The notes under the pieces were generated by a model. The model worked only from the letters and a program-made list of their open reading frames with translations. It made no database searches and was not told the origin of the DNA. A stretch of 28,493 nt of DNA from a virus, in IMG/VR virus record IMGVR_UViG_3300005663_002609, positions 1 through 28,493 of that record. One strand, given 5' to 3'. A program made the translations under genes and the position numbers. This document shows, in pieces, positions 1-7,558 of this stretch (positions are counted from its first letter, which is position 1; each line of letters begins with the position of its first letter).

Positions 1-163
1 GTTGAAGCCATCGCCAATTATATTCTACAGATTTTTTATCATATCCAAAAAGCTGTGAACGCATTAAATTATCTAAGACGATTACCTCTTTGCCCTTTTT
101 GGCATAATATTCAGCAGCATGGCTACCAACAAGTCCGGCACCGCCAGTAATTAGTATTCTCAT
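1..163 (-). CDS. NAD-dependent sugar-nucleotide epimerase/dehydratase, N-terminal fragment
   Basis: Only the first 54 codons lie in the window; the gene runs off the left edge. The N-terminus begins MRILITGGAGLVGSH, the glycine-rich GxxGxxG dinucleotide-binding loop of extended short-chain dehydrogenases, followed about 20 residues later by VIVLDNL, where an acidic residue normally binds the adenosine ribose of NAD. Enzymes of this family (GalE/RmlB-like) epimerise or dehydrate nucleotide sugars in the cytoplasm. It follows the sulfotransferase gene after a gap of about 40 bp and would close the glycan-modification set. The exact sugar cannot be told because the catalytic YxxxK region is outside the window. 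Confidence 0.85.
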   Translation of the reverse strand, partial: MRILITGGAGLVGSHAAEYYAKKGKEVIVLDNLMRSQLFGYDKKSVEYNWRWLQ

Positions 164-205
164 GATTTCATTTTAAAATTACATTCAGGATCTCATCAAT
201 ATAAG

Positions 206-904
206 TTAACTTTTTTCCCATTTGAAATCCCTCTCCAATAGCTGATAAAGTCGCTGGTTATGTGGCAAGAAATATTGCCTAAGCCATTTTTCTGTCTCGT
301 GCGAAATCTTTGGATGCTCATTCAGCCCTTTATTTTCTTTCTTCTTCCTAGGGTCCCAATATTCATATGACTCGAATCTTTTATCTGGCAGGCCCAGAAA
401 TTTGAAACATTCGCTTAATATCAGACCTTGATCTTTAAAGAAATCTTCGCTCCTTATTATCAGGAATTGCTCACGACCGAAATATTCGAACCATCGAAGC
501 AACTGGTCAGCGTAGATCCCCCATTCGAGTACTGGATGATTATGTTGCATAAGGTTCTGTCGCTCGGGTCCCATCTTTTTGCGGTTGCAACAGAAATGTG
601 ACCACGTTCTAATCGTTGGGTCTCTCAGCATGGCTATTAATTTCGTCCTTGGAAACCAGTTATGAATAAGTTTCGGGCATTGAGAACAAAACAGATACAT
701 TGCCGATGCATCGCAAAGCGAGACTTCAGGGCCAGCGTCAGGAAATTGATTTTTATACCATTCGATTCCTTTTTCGTAATGGTTGTCAAAAAAACAGATT
801 TCCTTCTTCGCTCCTTTTATTCTCGGATGCCTTATCAGATTTTTGTATAGCGAGCTTGTTCCGCAACGGGTCGATCCGATTAAGAAAAAATCAGGCAACT
901 TCAT
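206..904 (-). CDS. sulfotransferase (PAPS-dependent)
   Basis: This 232-aa protein has the two PAPS-binding elements of the sulfotransferase family: a 5'-phosphosulfate loop near residues 10-20 (GSTRCGTSSLY) followed by the usual KEICFFD segment, and a 3'-phosphate motif near residues 93-104 (LRDPTIRTWSHF) with the conserved Arg and Ser. Such enzymes move sulfate from PAPS to a hydroxyl or amine, commonly on a carbohydrate. The start overlaps the stop of the upstream glycosyltransferase by 4 bp (ATGA), so the two are probably translationally coupled. The acceptor is unknown; from context I infer a sugar made or attached by the neighbouring glycosyltransferases. No PAPS synthesis gene is visible, so the host would have to supply it. 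Confidence 0.85.
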   Translation of the reverse strand: MKLPDFFLIGSTRCGTSSLYKNLIRHPRIKGAKKEICFFDNHYEKGIEWYKNQFPDAGPEVSLCDASAMYLFCSQCPKLIHNWFPRTKLIAMLRDPTIRTWSHFCCNRKKMGPERQNLMQHNHPVLEWGIYADQLLRWFEYFGREQFLIIRSEDFFKDQGLILSECFKFLGLPDKRFESYEYWDPRKKKENKGLNEHPKISHETEKWLRQYFLPHNQRLYQLLERDFKWEKS

Positions 905-1719
905 TCAGCTAACCCTATACATTGATTTATCCATTTCCATATATTATCTGGCGTGCTGGTTGAGAGGAACAACTTTTTTGCCTGCTGGCCTATCATCCGG
1001 CATCGATCTCTATTTTCTCTGCAATATTCTATAACCTCGATCAAGTCTGAATAGTCTGGCCTGCAGGTCAAGTAGTGTATGCCGGCCTGGGGTTGCCTCC
1101 GAAAAGGAAGCATGATGTCCAGGGGAGGCGATATGGTGCATGCCCCGAAAGCCATATATTGCAATTGTCCCCGATCCAAGATATTATTGCGTGCACCAGG
1201 CACACATACAGAAACTAAGCAATTATTTATTTTCCTCCAGAAAGACTCCTGAGAAGTAATATTGGTATCTACTTGGGTACCGTATCGCTCCTTTAGTTTC
1301 CGTTGTACAGTATTGCGTCTCTGTTTGGCGGTCGCACCCGGTCTTTGATTGTTCAGTATGAACTCGGCATTGCCCCCATAACAGATGGTCTTCTCAAGTT
1401 CTTGATACTTTTTCCAATTATAGAAGCTGATGGGCGTTAGCGGATAGAGTCGCGGTATATCGCTATGGTATTTTTTTGAATAATGATATTTGAATGCGAT
1501 GTCGAACTCCGACAAATCGAGCGGAAGCCTCATATGGTCGCCGTAGTCGATGAGCACATGCTTGTGAGCGAGCCAAATCCCAAAGCCACTGTCATTGCAC
1601 ATATCATCGTAATATCGCAGATTCACGCCAACAGCCTTAATCATTTCGAAGAAGAACCGATAATGCGTGTCATAGTATCGCTGATTATTTTTGCGTGGCA
1701 CTGCTATGCTTTTAATCAT
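901..1719 (-). CDS. putative glycosyltransferase (GT-B-like)
   Basis: This 272-aa protein has a C-terminal half resembling CgeB-like or GT-B glycosyltransferases. Near residues 165-200 it has a hydrophobic strand, a PGARNNILDRGQ segment and then QYMAFGACTISPP, the place where such enzymes bind the donor nucleotide and show an 'E/QxMAxGxxxI' pattern. The C-terminal region is a helical run typical of the family's tail. No signal peptide or membrane segment is seen. It sits between a GT-A enzyme and the sulfotransferase and overlaps the latter by 4 bp. Donor and acceptor are unknown; the family call rests on pattern only. Confidence 0.6.
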   Translation of the reverse strand: MIKSIAVPRKNNQRYYDTHYRFFFEMIKAVGVNLRYYDDMCNDSGFGIWLAHKHVLIDYGDHMRLPLDLSEFDIAFKYHYSKKYHSDIPRLYPLTPISFYNWKKYQELEKTICYGGNAEFILNNQRPGATAKQRRNTVQRKLKERYGTQVDTNITSQESFWRKINNCLVSVCVPGARNNILDRGQLQYMAFGACTISPPLDIMLPFRRQPQAGIHYLTCRPDYSDLIEVIEYCRENRDRCRMIGQQAKKLFLSTSTPDNIWKWINQCIGLAE

Positions 1720-1729
1720 ATCTTGCCTT

Positions 1730-2395
1730 TTATCTGTTTACTATTCCTCCATCTATGACACGCTCGAAAGTCGTACCCCAGATCAGACCTTTGCCTCTGC
1801 GTTGTACGCTGATGCCTCTGTCATGTTGCTTACTTTTCTGCGCCAGCGAGTGTGTATCATCAAAACGGCGATGATGCAGAAGTGTCACAGTATCACAGAA
1901 GAAGAACTTCTTATGCACACGTGCATAACGGCCAATCTCGAAGTCGCTACTAAAATGCACAAAATCCGGACAGAAAGTCTGTCTATTGGGAAAGTGCTCA
2001 ATAAACTTTCTACCCATCAATCCGAAGGCCGAATCTACGCCTGTGGGCTTCTGTTTGATGCCAATGAGACCGTCACCGTCAGGGAAGTAAGACTCCATCG
2101 CTGCAACGACCTCGGCTAGTAATGTGGGCGGAAAAACTAGATCATCCGCGGCATAGAATACCCCGTCGCCTCGGGCATATTGCAACGCACGGTTGATCGA
2201 ATATATCCAATCGCGACGCTCCTTGTTGTATAGCACAGCTACGGGCCATTCGGTCACGACCGGCAACAATCTCGGATTGCCATCGATGACAACAAAAATA
2301 GTAGTATCCTTGTGCGTGCTTTCTAATATAGTCTTAACGGTTGCCTCCAATAATGCCAACCGATTCCAAGTGGGAATTAACACATCAATGTGCAT
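1730..2395 (-). CDS. GT-A-fold glycosyltransferase, paralogue 1
   Basis: This 221-aa protein begins MHIDVLIPTWNR, the first beta strand of family 2-like GT-A glycosyltransferases, and has a D-D motif in GDGVFYAADDLVF near residues 75-88, the usual metal and nucleotide-sugar site. A strong ribosome-binding site (AAGGAGAAG) precedes the ATG. It is closely similar along its whole length to the gene immediately upstream; shared segments include IPTWNR, DGDGL, KFIE, FCPD and the C-terminal LxWG pattern. The pair is therefore a tandem duplication. It lacks a transmembrane anchor, so it should be cytoplasmic. The sugar donor cannot be predicted. Confidence 0.75.
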   Translation of the reverse strand: MHIDVLIPTWNRLALLEATVKTILESTHKDTTIFVVIDGNPRLLPVVTEWPVAVLYNKERRDWIYSINRALQYARGDGVFYAADDLVFPPTLLAEVVAAMESYFPDGDGLIGIKQKPTGVDSAFGLMGRKFIEHFPNRQTFCPDFVHFSSDFEIGRYARVHKKFFFCDTVTLLHHRRFDDTHSLAQKSKQHDRGISVQRRGKGLIWGTTFERVIDGGIVNR

Positions 2396-2398
2396 AGA

Positions 2399-3052
2399 TT
2401 ACTTCTCCTTTCGCAATAGTTGAAAGTCGCGTCCCCATAATAGCCCTGCCTCTCTGCGCGCGTTGATAAAATGAAAATCCTGCACCTCCATAGGTTTGGC
2501 TATACTATAAGTAGCATCTTTAATACGGTGATGAATCACCCGTGCCTCCTCACATATATGGAGACGATTAATACTACGGGCGAACCGCCCCAACTCAGAG
2601 TCGCTACCATAGTGTACATAGTCCGGACAGAATACGCACTGCTCCGGGAATCGTTCGATAAACTTGTGGCCAAACAGTCCGAACGCCGTGTTACAACCGA
2701 CGACGCTCTGCTTTATCGCGACTAGCCCATCGCCATCCGGGAACTTTTCTTTCATCGCGACGACTGCATTTGCTATGCAATCCTTGTCGAAAACCAAATC
2801 GTCGGAGGCATAGATTATGCCATCCCCATGGACGAATTGAAGGCCCTTATTTATCGAGAATACCCAATCGCGACGCTCTTGGTTCACTATTATTGCGACA
2901 TCCCACCTCGAAACTGTTTCTATGAGTTCTAAGTTCCCGTCGATAATTACGAAAATGGAAATATCCTTTTGGATGCTCTGCTCAATCGACTTGACGCATG
3001 CTCGGAGTAATTCTGGCCGGTTCCAGGTCGGGATTAATATGTCAATATGCAT
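2399..3052 (-). CDS. GT-A-fold glycosyltransferase, paralogue 2
   Basis: This is a 217-aa paralogue of the next gene downstream, with MHIDILIPTWNRPELL at the N-terminus and GDGIIYASDDLVFD carrying the acidic pair. I chose the ATG at 3052 because it aligns exactly with the start of the paralogue. An upstream in-frame TTG at 3091 would add 13 lysine-rich residues but has no ribosome-binding site, and the GGAG before the chosen ATG is rather far away (about 15 nt). The stop lies three bases before the next ATG, so the two genes form one transcriptional unit. Probable role: adding a sugar to a virion or host surface glycan. Confidence 0.75.
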   Translation of the reverse strand: MHIDILIPTWNRPELLRACVKSIEQSIQKDISIFVIIDGNLELIETVSRWDVAIIVNQERRDWVFSINKGLQFVHGDGIIYASDDLVFDKDCIANAVVAMKEKFPDGDGLVAIKQSVVGCNTAFGLFGHKFIERFPEQCVFCPDYVHYGSDSELGRFARSINRLHICEEARVIHHRIKDATYSIAKPMEVQDFHFINARREAGLLWGRDFQLLRKEK

Positions 3053-3094
3053 TTTTATTTTTTTTATCTCCGTATTTTTTCGGAAAGACAAGCA

Positions 3095-3973
3095 TTAGAC
3101 ATTTAAAGTCCTTTTATATTCTCGAACGTATTTTTTTATTTGGTCCATGGCATGACAATGCTGTAAAGCATAAAGCCGTGAACGTTCTTGAAAATCTTTA
3201 AGAATAGGAGGATTGTCTATAAGCCACAGAAGTCGCTCTTCCAGAGTCGCGAGCGATGCATAAACAAAGGGCACTTTCATCACTTTATTGAAAATGGCAC
3301 AGCCGAAACACGCACCCTCTAGACTCGTACGATGCCAATTGCCTGTGACCACATCGTCAATAAGGATGTGCGACTGCTGTTTGAGGCGAAGGTTAGTCGT
3401 ATACGGCCTTCCTTCAATCCATACTATCTCCACGGCCCTTTTCTTGGCCACGTTCTTGAGTATCACCTTCACTTCATAATAGCCTTTGCTGGCCGGGTTT
3501 CCGATTGGCGTCTTGTTCGATGGCGCGAATGCTATCTTTATCGAAGGCTTGCGACGCATGGGCCTGTACTCATCGGGGTCAATAATATTCGGCAAGCCTT
3601 TGAGCTTATATTCTCTCTCTTGAAGCGGTTGCTTTATCGTGTAACAGCGGTCGGCAAAATTCATCAATGCCTTCCAGTTGCCGATTCTGGGGAGAGAATG
3701 AAATTGGGCAATCACCTTCTTTTTGTCCCTCAAATTTTTAAGGGCCGGGACGAGGTAGTTGTGTATGTGCCATAACTCGCTTGTTTTCAGGACTTTTACG
3801 GCAACACCATTGCCATCGTTGAGAAGGAGATGGTAAGGAAAAGTCCGACCATCCCAGTAGGCTGCCCGTCCGTTTATGAGGTTCACATCGATGAAGGTAT
3901 ATTTTTTGAGCGCCTTATAGAGTTCCCAGGGCGCAGCTGCCAGGGGGGTGCTGGCGAATATCGCCACTTTCAC
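3095..3973 (-). CDS. GT-B glycosyltransferase, family 4-like
   Basis: This 292-aa protein starts at a GTG that overlaps the stop of the cupin gene (GTGA), with GGAGG upstream. The N-terminal Rossmann half contains the pattern LWHIHNYLVPALKN near residue 67-80, where family 4 enzymes have their IHxH-like acceptor segment. The C-terminal half has IAFAPSNK, VEIVWIEG and then TSLEGACFGCAIFN, equivalent to the E-x7-E donor-binding region. No signal peptide is seen. It belongs to the run of glycan genes and would act in the cytoplasm on a nucleotide-sugar donor. The family assignment is moderate and the substrate is unknown. Confidence 0.65.
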   Translation of the reverse strand: MKVAIFASTPLAAAPWELYKALKKYTFIDVNLINGRAAYWDGRTFPYHLLLNDGNGVAVKVLKTSELWHIHNYLVPALKNLRDKKKVIAQFHSLPRIGNWKALMNFADRCYTIKQPLQEREYKLKGLPNIIDPDEYRPMRRKPSIKIAFAPSNKTPIGNPASKGYYEVKVILKNVAKKRAVEIVWIEGRPYTTNLRLKQQSHILIDDVVTGNWHRTSLEGACFGCAIFNKVMKVPFVYASLATLEERLLWLIDNPPILKDFQERSRLYALQHCHAMDQIKKYVREYKRTLNV

Positions 3974-4314
3974 TTCCTTATCCCTCCTTGGTTTTCTCTC
4001 TCGATATCTGGATCCTCAAGAAACACATAATAAATCTCGATACACTCGGTGTTCTCCAGGCCTTCGAATTGATGGAAGAAATCGGGAGGAACTCCTGAGA
4101 TTTGTCCAGGGCCGATTATAGTAATATCGGGAAGCCCATCTCTCCAAATGATGATTTTCAATTTGCCCGATACTACATAAAAGAGATTATATTTCCGATT
4201 GTGCTTATGTTTCGAGCAGTAGCCGAATTTATTGATGGACAGATGATAAGCCGAGAAAGTCGCAGTACGATAGATTTCGGTCGTTAACCCCCAAACTTTG
4301 CCCTGCGCAATCAA
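3970..4314 (-). CDS. small cupin-fold protein
   Basis: This single-domain cupin has the first motif in YCSKHKHNRKYNLFYVVSG and the second in GPGQISGVPPDFFHQFEG. The His residues of both motifs are kept, so metal binding is plausible. The open frame extends upstream, but those residues overlap the preceding gene and look non-native. I chose the TTG at 4314 because it overlaps the upstream stop (TTGA) and has CGGAGA about 8 nt before it; an ATG at 4350 is an alternative adding 12 residues. Cupins next to sugar-nucleotide genes are often isomerases or epimerases, but no specific reaction can be assigned here. Confidence 0.7.
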   Translation of the reverse strand: MIAQGKVWGLTTEIYRTATFSAYHLSINKFGYCSKHKHNRKYNLFYVVSGKLKIIIWRDGLPDITIIGPGQISGVPPDFFHQFEGLENTECIEIYYVFLEDPDIERENQGGIRK

Positions 4315-5033
4315 TGTAAAATCTCCGAGAAAGATTTTTTCGGAAAACATGGTAAAGCACTGGCTGGATTGAGATTGATAACCTCTATGCCCATCTTTTT
4401 TGTCTTGATCGCCGGCATTCTGAAGTATTGCTTGAATCTCTGGACCGTGTTGGGTCTGTGGGGAACAGGATGGCCTTCGTGCCAGTGTGTCTTTTCGCCT
4501 GCGTATTTCATATCGAATCCAAGCAGGTATATGGGGCTTGCTCCCAGGCATGCAGCCAGGTTCAATGCGCCATACCCAGAGTTATTGCCGTGTCCGATTC
4601 CTTCGTTCATCGTGGCAGGAAAGGCACGGAATCCCTGTGAGTAGCTTCTCCACACGCGGAGGATAAAAATCTTTTCTGGCAGTGTACAGTTATATGTACA
4701 GAGCCAGACCTTGTATGCATTGGAAGCGGCAAATTTCTCAGCAGCTTCCGGTCCATATTTTCCATTGATTATCCAGCGGAGGAACCGCGTATCCATAGAG
4801 AAGATTATTGTAGGGTCAAACTTTTCATAAACCCGATTTACGCCTATAACACGATGACCCCGGAGCAGACTCCAATTGAAGTCCTCAAGGCTCGGCCCAC
4901 CGCCAGCAATGAAGCACGATTTGCCCTTCCAGCTCCTATCAGGCAACACTTCATGAATGAAACGGTTTGTCAGTTGTTCCGAGCCGAACGGGAATTTTTC
5001 TCTTCCCTTTACTTGAGAATCGTCTATCTTCAT
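4311..5033 (-). CDS. MptE-like / DUF115 Rossmann protein
   Basis: This 240-aa protein has the signature of the DUF115/MptE-like family: FIAGGGPSL near residues 41-49, then HRVIGVNRVYE, then FSMDTRF. A second conserved block runs through SGYGALNLAACLGA and YLLGFDMKY, and ends with an HWHEGH cluster near residues 183-188. Family members include archaeal 6-hydroxymethylpterin diphosphokinase and the Rossmann part of motility-associated factors that help glycosylate flagellin. Phage copies lie among glycan genes and have no assigned reaction. It overlaps its neighbours by 4 bp on both sides. I infer a role in handling a nucleotide-activated sugar, not pterin synthesis. Confidence 0.65.
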   Translation of the reverse strand: MKIDDSQVKGREKFPFGSEQLTNRFIHEVLPDRSWKGKSCFIAGGGPSLEDFNWSLLRGHRVIGVNRVYEKFDPTIIFSMDTRFLRWIINGKYGPEAAEKFAASNAYKVWLCTYNCTLPEKIFILRVWRSYSQGFRAFPATMNEGIGHGNNSGYGALNLAACLGASPIYLLGFDMKYAGEKTHWHEGHPVPHRPNTVQRFKQYFRMPAIKTKKMGIEVINLNPASALPCFPKKSFSEILH

Positions 5034-5296
5034 TCATCCTCCAATAGAAGATGCCAGTGGCAGTGGTCTTTTATCGTCCGCATCTTCTTTCGAAACCCAC
5101 GGAATCTCTTTCCAAAGAGCCACTGGCACACTTGCTCTGCACCGTACTCATAAAGCGGTCGTGCTTTCTCTCCATGCTCACGAAACACCACCATGGGTGT
5201 CCCGCAACTCAGGCAGTCGCAAATAACCGAGGCTTCGGACTTCCAGTACCATTTCGTCAGTGGCTTCAGTTCGCAGAGCTCGCAATCCTTCTTCAC
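5030..5296 (-). CDS. miniature HIT-like protein
   Basis: This 88-aa protein has the histidine-triad pattern H-x-H-x-H followed by hydrophobics near its C-terminus (H78, H80 and H82 in DHCHWHLLL). The N-terminal part carries several cysteines (C5, C8, C26, C28, C31), which could bind zinc. HIT proteins hydrolyse or transfer nucleotides through the central His. At 88 residues it is shorter than the usual HIT protein of about 110-150 residues. A GTG start overlaps the stop of the connector gene (GTGA), linking it to the head genes, and its stop overlaps the MptE-like gene. It thus sits at the border of the structural and glycan modules. Confidence 0.5.
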   Translation of the reverse strand: MKKDCELCELKPLTKWYWKSEASVICDCLSCGTPMVVFREHGEKARPLYEYGAEQVCQWLFGKRFRGFRKKMRTIKDHCHWHLLLEDE

Positions 5297-6426
5297 GGGG
5301 CCATGAGCACAGGTTTTCTTTTCACGTACAATCTGAGATAGAAATCCGCCTCCCCTATGCCTGTCAGCACATCGGCTTCAGATGTTGCCAGATTCGTGTA
5401 TGAGTAGTCGCCTATTTTCTCGCTCTTCTTAAGGCCGGTGTAGGTGTAGAGTGTCGGATCGTTCTCCCATTTGGCCAGGATGACCGCTGCCTGCTTTATC
5501 GCCTCCGGCACCGCTACACTCTCACCCATCGTGCCTATGACCTGGATATTGTTATAACCTCGGGGGAAAAGCCCTTCTGTGATATCAGCAGCTATGGCCC
5601 CTATTCCAGCAGTCAGGATTCCCACGTTGTCAAAGTAAATCGAAGATGAAAGAGCTGCCCAATTCCCCAAATAAAGTTTGTAATTTGCAAAGTCTGGATG
5701 GCTTGTGAAGTCGAGCGAATAATCAGTCCATGCCAATACGTTTGAAAGCTGAACATAAACCTGGCCAGGTGTCCAAGTCCCATCGGCTTTCAGGGATACG
5801 TTCAGGACGCTGTTCCACAACATGAACTCAGCTGTCTTTGCCGCTACGGAATTCAGGTATTTGAATGCCAGTCTATAACTCCTGTTTCTTCGAAGCGATA
5901 AGTCCTGCTCTATTCCTGCTTGGCTATTCAGTGCATCAATGTCCATCTTCACGCAGTAGTTTCCGACCTGCACTTGAATCGTGTCCCGATTGATTGTCGA
6001 TGTGCCAGCGGTCGTTTCTACCCAATAATAAAGATCAGTCGTCGGCGCAGCGACTTTCCAGTTGAAAAAATCGCCGTCCCGTATGGCATTCGTCCCCCAC
6101 ATACTATCGCCGATGCAGGGATCAAGATAGATGCTGTTGACATCCCATGTGTACCAGGATGAATCGAGTTCAACGCACGAGATATAGATATTCGTCACGG
6201 TCAGGATATCCGTCTCAAGCGGCAGGAAAAGGCGGTTCTTTTCATTCCCGTTGAGTTTAATATCGAATGCCTCACCGCCCCATTTGGTCTCTGTGACCTT
6301 ATCGATTATCTGCTCGACCTTGTCTATTATCTCCTGTTGCTCTTCAGTGCTTATCCCAGAAGGCCAGTTGTCAATATGACCTGCACATAGATAGTCTCCA
6401 CAGACATCCCCTGAGATAAATTCCAT
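5293..6426 (-). CDS. gp6-like head-tail connector with inserted carbohydrate-binding-like domain
   Basis: The 377-aa protein has three parts. Residues 25-105 (helical EEQQEIIDKVEQIIDKVT, then a beta-rich segment) and residues 285-377 (FPRGYNNIQVIGT, EAIKQAA, KKSEKIGDYSY, TGIGEADF) together look like one head-tail adaptor of the gp6 class, which forms a ring under the portal. Residues about 112-272 look like a family 4/9 carbohydrate-binding beta sandwich: an N-terminal RDGDFFNW, then VGNYCVKM, RSYRLAFKY and a closing SIYFDNVGI. The insertion therefore splits a structural adaptor. The ATG has a GAGGTGAGC ribosome-binding site. Domain boundaries are estimated by eye. Confidence 0.65.
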   Translation of the reverse strand: MEFISGDVCGDYLCAGHIDNWPSGISTEEQQEIIDKVEQIIDKVTETKWGGEAFDIKLNGNEKNRLFLPLETDILTVTNIYISCVELDSSWYTWDVNSIYLDPCIGDSMWGTNAIRDGDFFNWKVAAPTTDLYYWVETTAGTSTINRDTIQVQVGNYCVKMDIDALNSQAGIEQDLSLRRNRSYRLAFKYLNSVAAKTAEFMLWNSVLNVSLKADGTWTPGQVYVQLSNVLAWTDYSLDFTSHPDFANYKLYLGNWAALSSSIYFDNVGILTAGIGAIAADITEGLFPRGYNNIQVIGTMGESVAVPEAIKQAAVILAKWENDPTLYTYTGLKKSEKIGDYSYTNLATSEADVLTGIGEADFYLRLYVKRKPVLMAP

Positions 6427-6445
6427 TGCTCACCTCGGGAATTAA

Positions 6446-7234
6446 TTATTCGATTACTCTTTTCTGTGCACTCTTCACATAGTCGACATACAGATGCTTC
6501 ACAGCGGCTTCGCCAGCCTGGATTCCGAATCCGAAGGCCAGTTCCGTGGTCGGGATATTGGTTGTATGCGAGCCAGTTGCAGCGATGGTCTGCGGGAAGT
6601 TTCCGTCAGTGATGAGAAAGTACCTAATCGTTGCGTCTCCATCCCAGTGGATGCCGAGCCTATACCAAGTGTCGTCGACCAAAGTCGCTATCGCACTCGT
6701 TTCCGTGGCCACAGCACCACCCACGCGAGTGGCAAAATCGAGCAGTGCATTGCCGTCATCCTTTTTAAAGACGGCATAGTCATTCGGAGCTACGCCGAAC
6801 CAAGTATGTCCTTGAACATAGCCGAACCAAAAATCACACTGTGTAACATCAGCAAGGTAGAACCGAATTTCCCCGTAAAGGGGGTAACAATTGACCAACT
6901 TCCAGCATTCGCACATCTGTGTGAGCTCGCCGTTATCGTCGTTGTCGCCTTCGGTGACCAAATCTAAGACGCCGTTCACCATATCGGTGCAGTCGGGCGT
7001 TGAAACGCCTGATCCCGTCGGGCTCTGGCTCAAGTACCAGTCGTAAGTGGTGTCTGGTTGATGGCAGAAGTCATCTTTGAACCTGTGGCAGTCGATAATA
7101 TCGATGGCATCTTTCAGCCAGCGTTGCTTGTGAGAATTGATGTGGATGTTGAACATTTCGAATTCGCGCCAGATTTGCTCGGGCTGATGCGCGCCTACGT
7201 TAGTCTTTGGGTATTTGTCATAAGCTTGTCCCAT
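6446..7234 (-). CDS. concanavalin A-like lectin-fold structural protein
   Basis: This 262-aa protein lies between connector genes in the head operon. Its central and C-terminal part (residues about 75-255) reads as a jelly-roll: alternating strands such as GVLDLVTEG, GEIRFYLAD, FWFGYVQG, WYRLGIHWDG, TIRYFLITDG and ELAFGFGIQ, ending in LYVDYVKSA, a pattern typical of LamG/ConA-like domains in phage structural genes. The first 70 residues are helical and may anchor it to the particle. It starts 17 bp inside the previous gene with a clear GGAGG site. I infer a decoration or glycan-binding role; no catalytic residues are evident. Confidence 0.6.
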   Translation of the reverse strand: MGQAYDKYPKTNVGAHQPEQIWREFEMFNIHINSHKQRWLKDAIDIIDCHRFKDDFCHQPDTTYDWYLSQSPTGSGVSTPDCTDMVNGVLDLVTEGDNDDNGELTQMCECWKLVNCYPLYGEIRFYLADVTQCDFWFGYVQGHTWFGVAPNDYAVFKKDDGNALLDFATRVGGAVATETSAIATLVDDTWYRLGIHWDGDATIRYFLITDGNFPQTIAATGSHTTNIPTTELAFGFGIQAGEAAVKHLYVDYVKSAQKRVIE

Positions 7235-7556
7235 TTTTTTCCTCCAATTTTTTGATTAGGTCGACCTTCTTCATGAAGAAGGCGCCTTCCACTCCCCTGC
7301 CCGCGACAATTGCACGCAGCTCATTTATGCGGTAGTCGCTGTAGTTGATGGTCTGTGGCAACGACTCCGGAGCCTCCGGTCGGCTGGACTTTATGATCTC
7401 AAATCCTAGATGGTCCGATTGCTCAAACCTCTTGAGATCCTCCAGCACGCCTTCGTCGCAAACTTCATAAGGCATAAGCCTGTTGATGAAGAGATTGCCT
7501 ATGCGGGTGGGGAATGTCATACGGCCATAGCCGTAATTGGTCACTATGCAACGCAT
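7218..7556 (-). CDS. small head protein with C-terminal SAP/Rho-N-like helix pair
   Basis: This 112-aa protein directly follows the major capsid gene (2 bp after its stop). The N-terminus is beta-rich (IVTNYGYGRMTFP, GNLFINRLMP). The last 40 residues (SDYRINELRAIVAGRGVEG, then KKVDLIKKLEE) match the helix-extended-helix pattern of SAP/Rho-N-like domains, which bind nucleic acid. Proteins with this layout occur between capsid and connector genes in phages and are often annotated as head fibres or connectors. I chose the ATG at 7556, because the longer frame would begin inside the capsid gene. Function is inferred from position only. Confidence 0.6.
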   Translation of the reverse strand: MRCIVTNYGYGRMTFPTRIGNLFINRLMPYEVCDEGVLEDLKRFEQSDHLGFEIIKSSRPEAPESLPQTINYSDYRINELRAIVAGRGVEGAFFMKKVDLIKKLEEKNGTSL

Positions 7557-7558
7557 CT

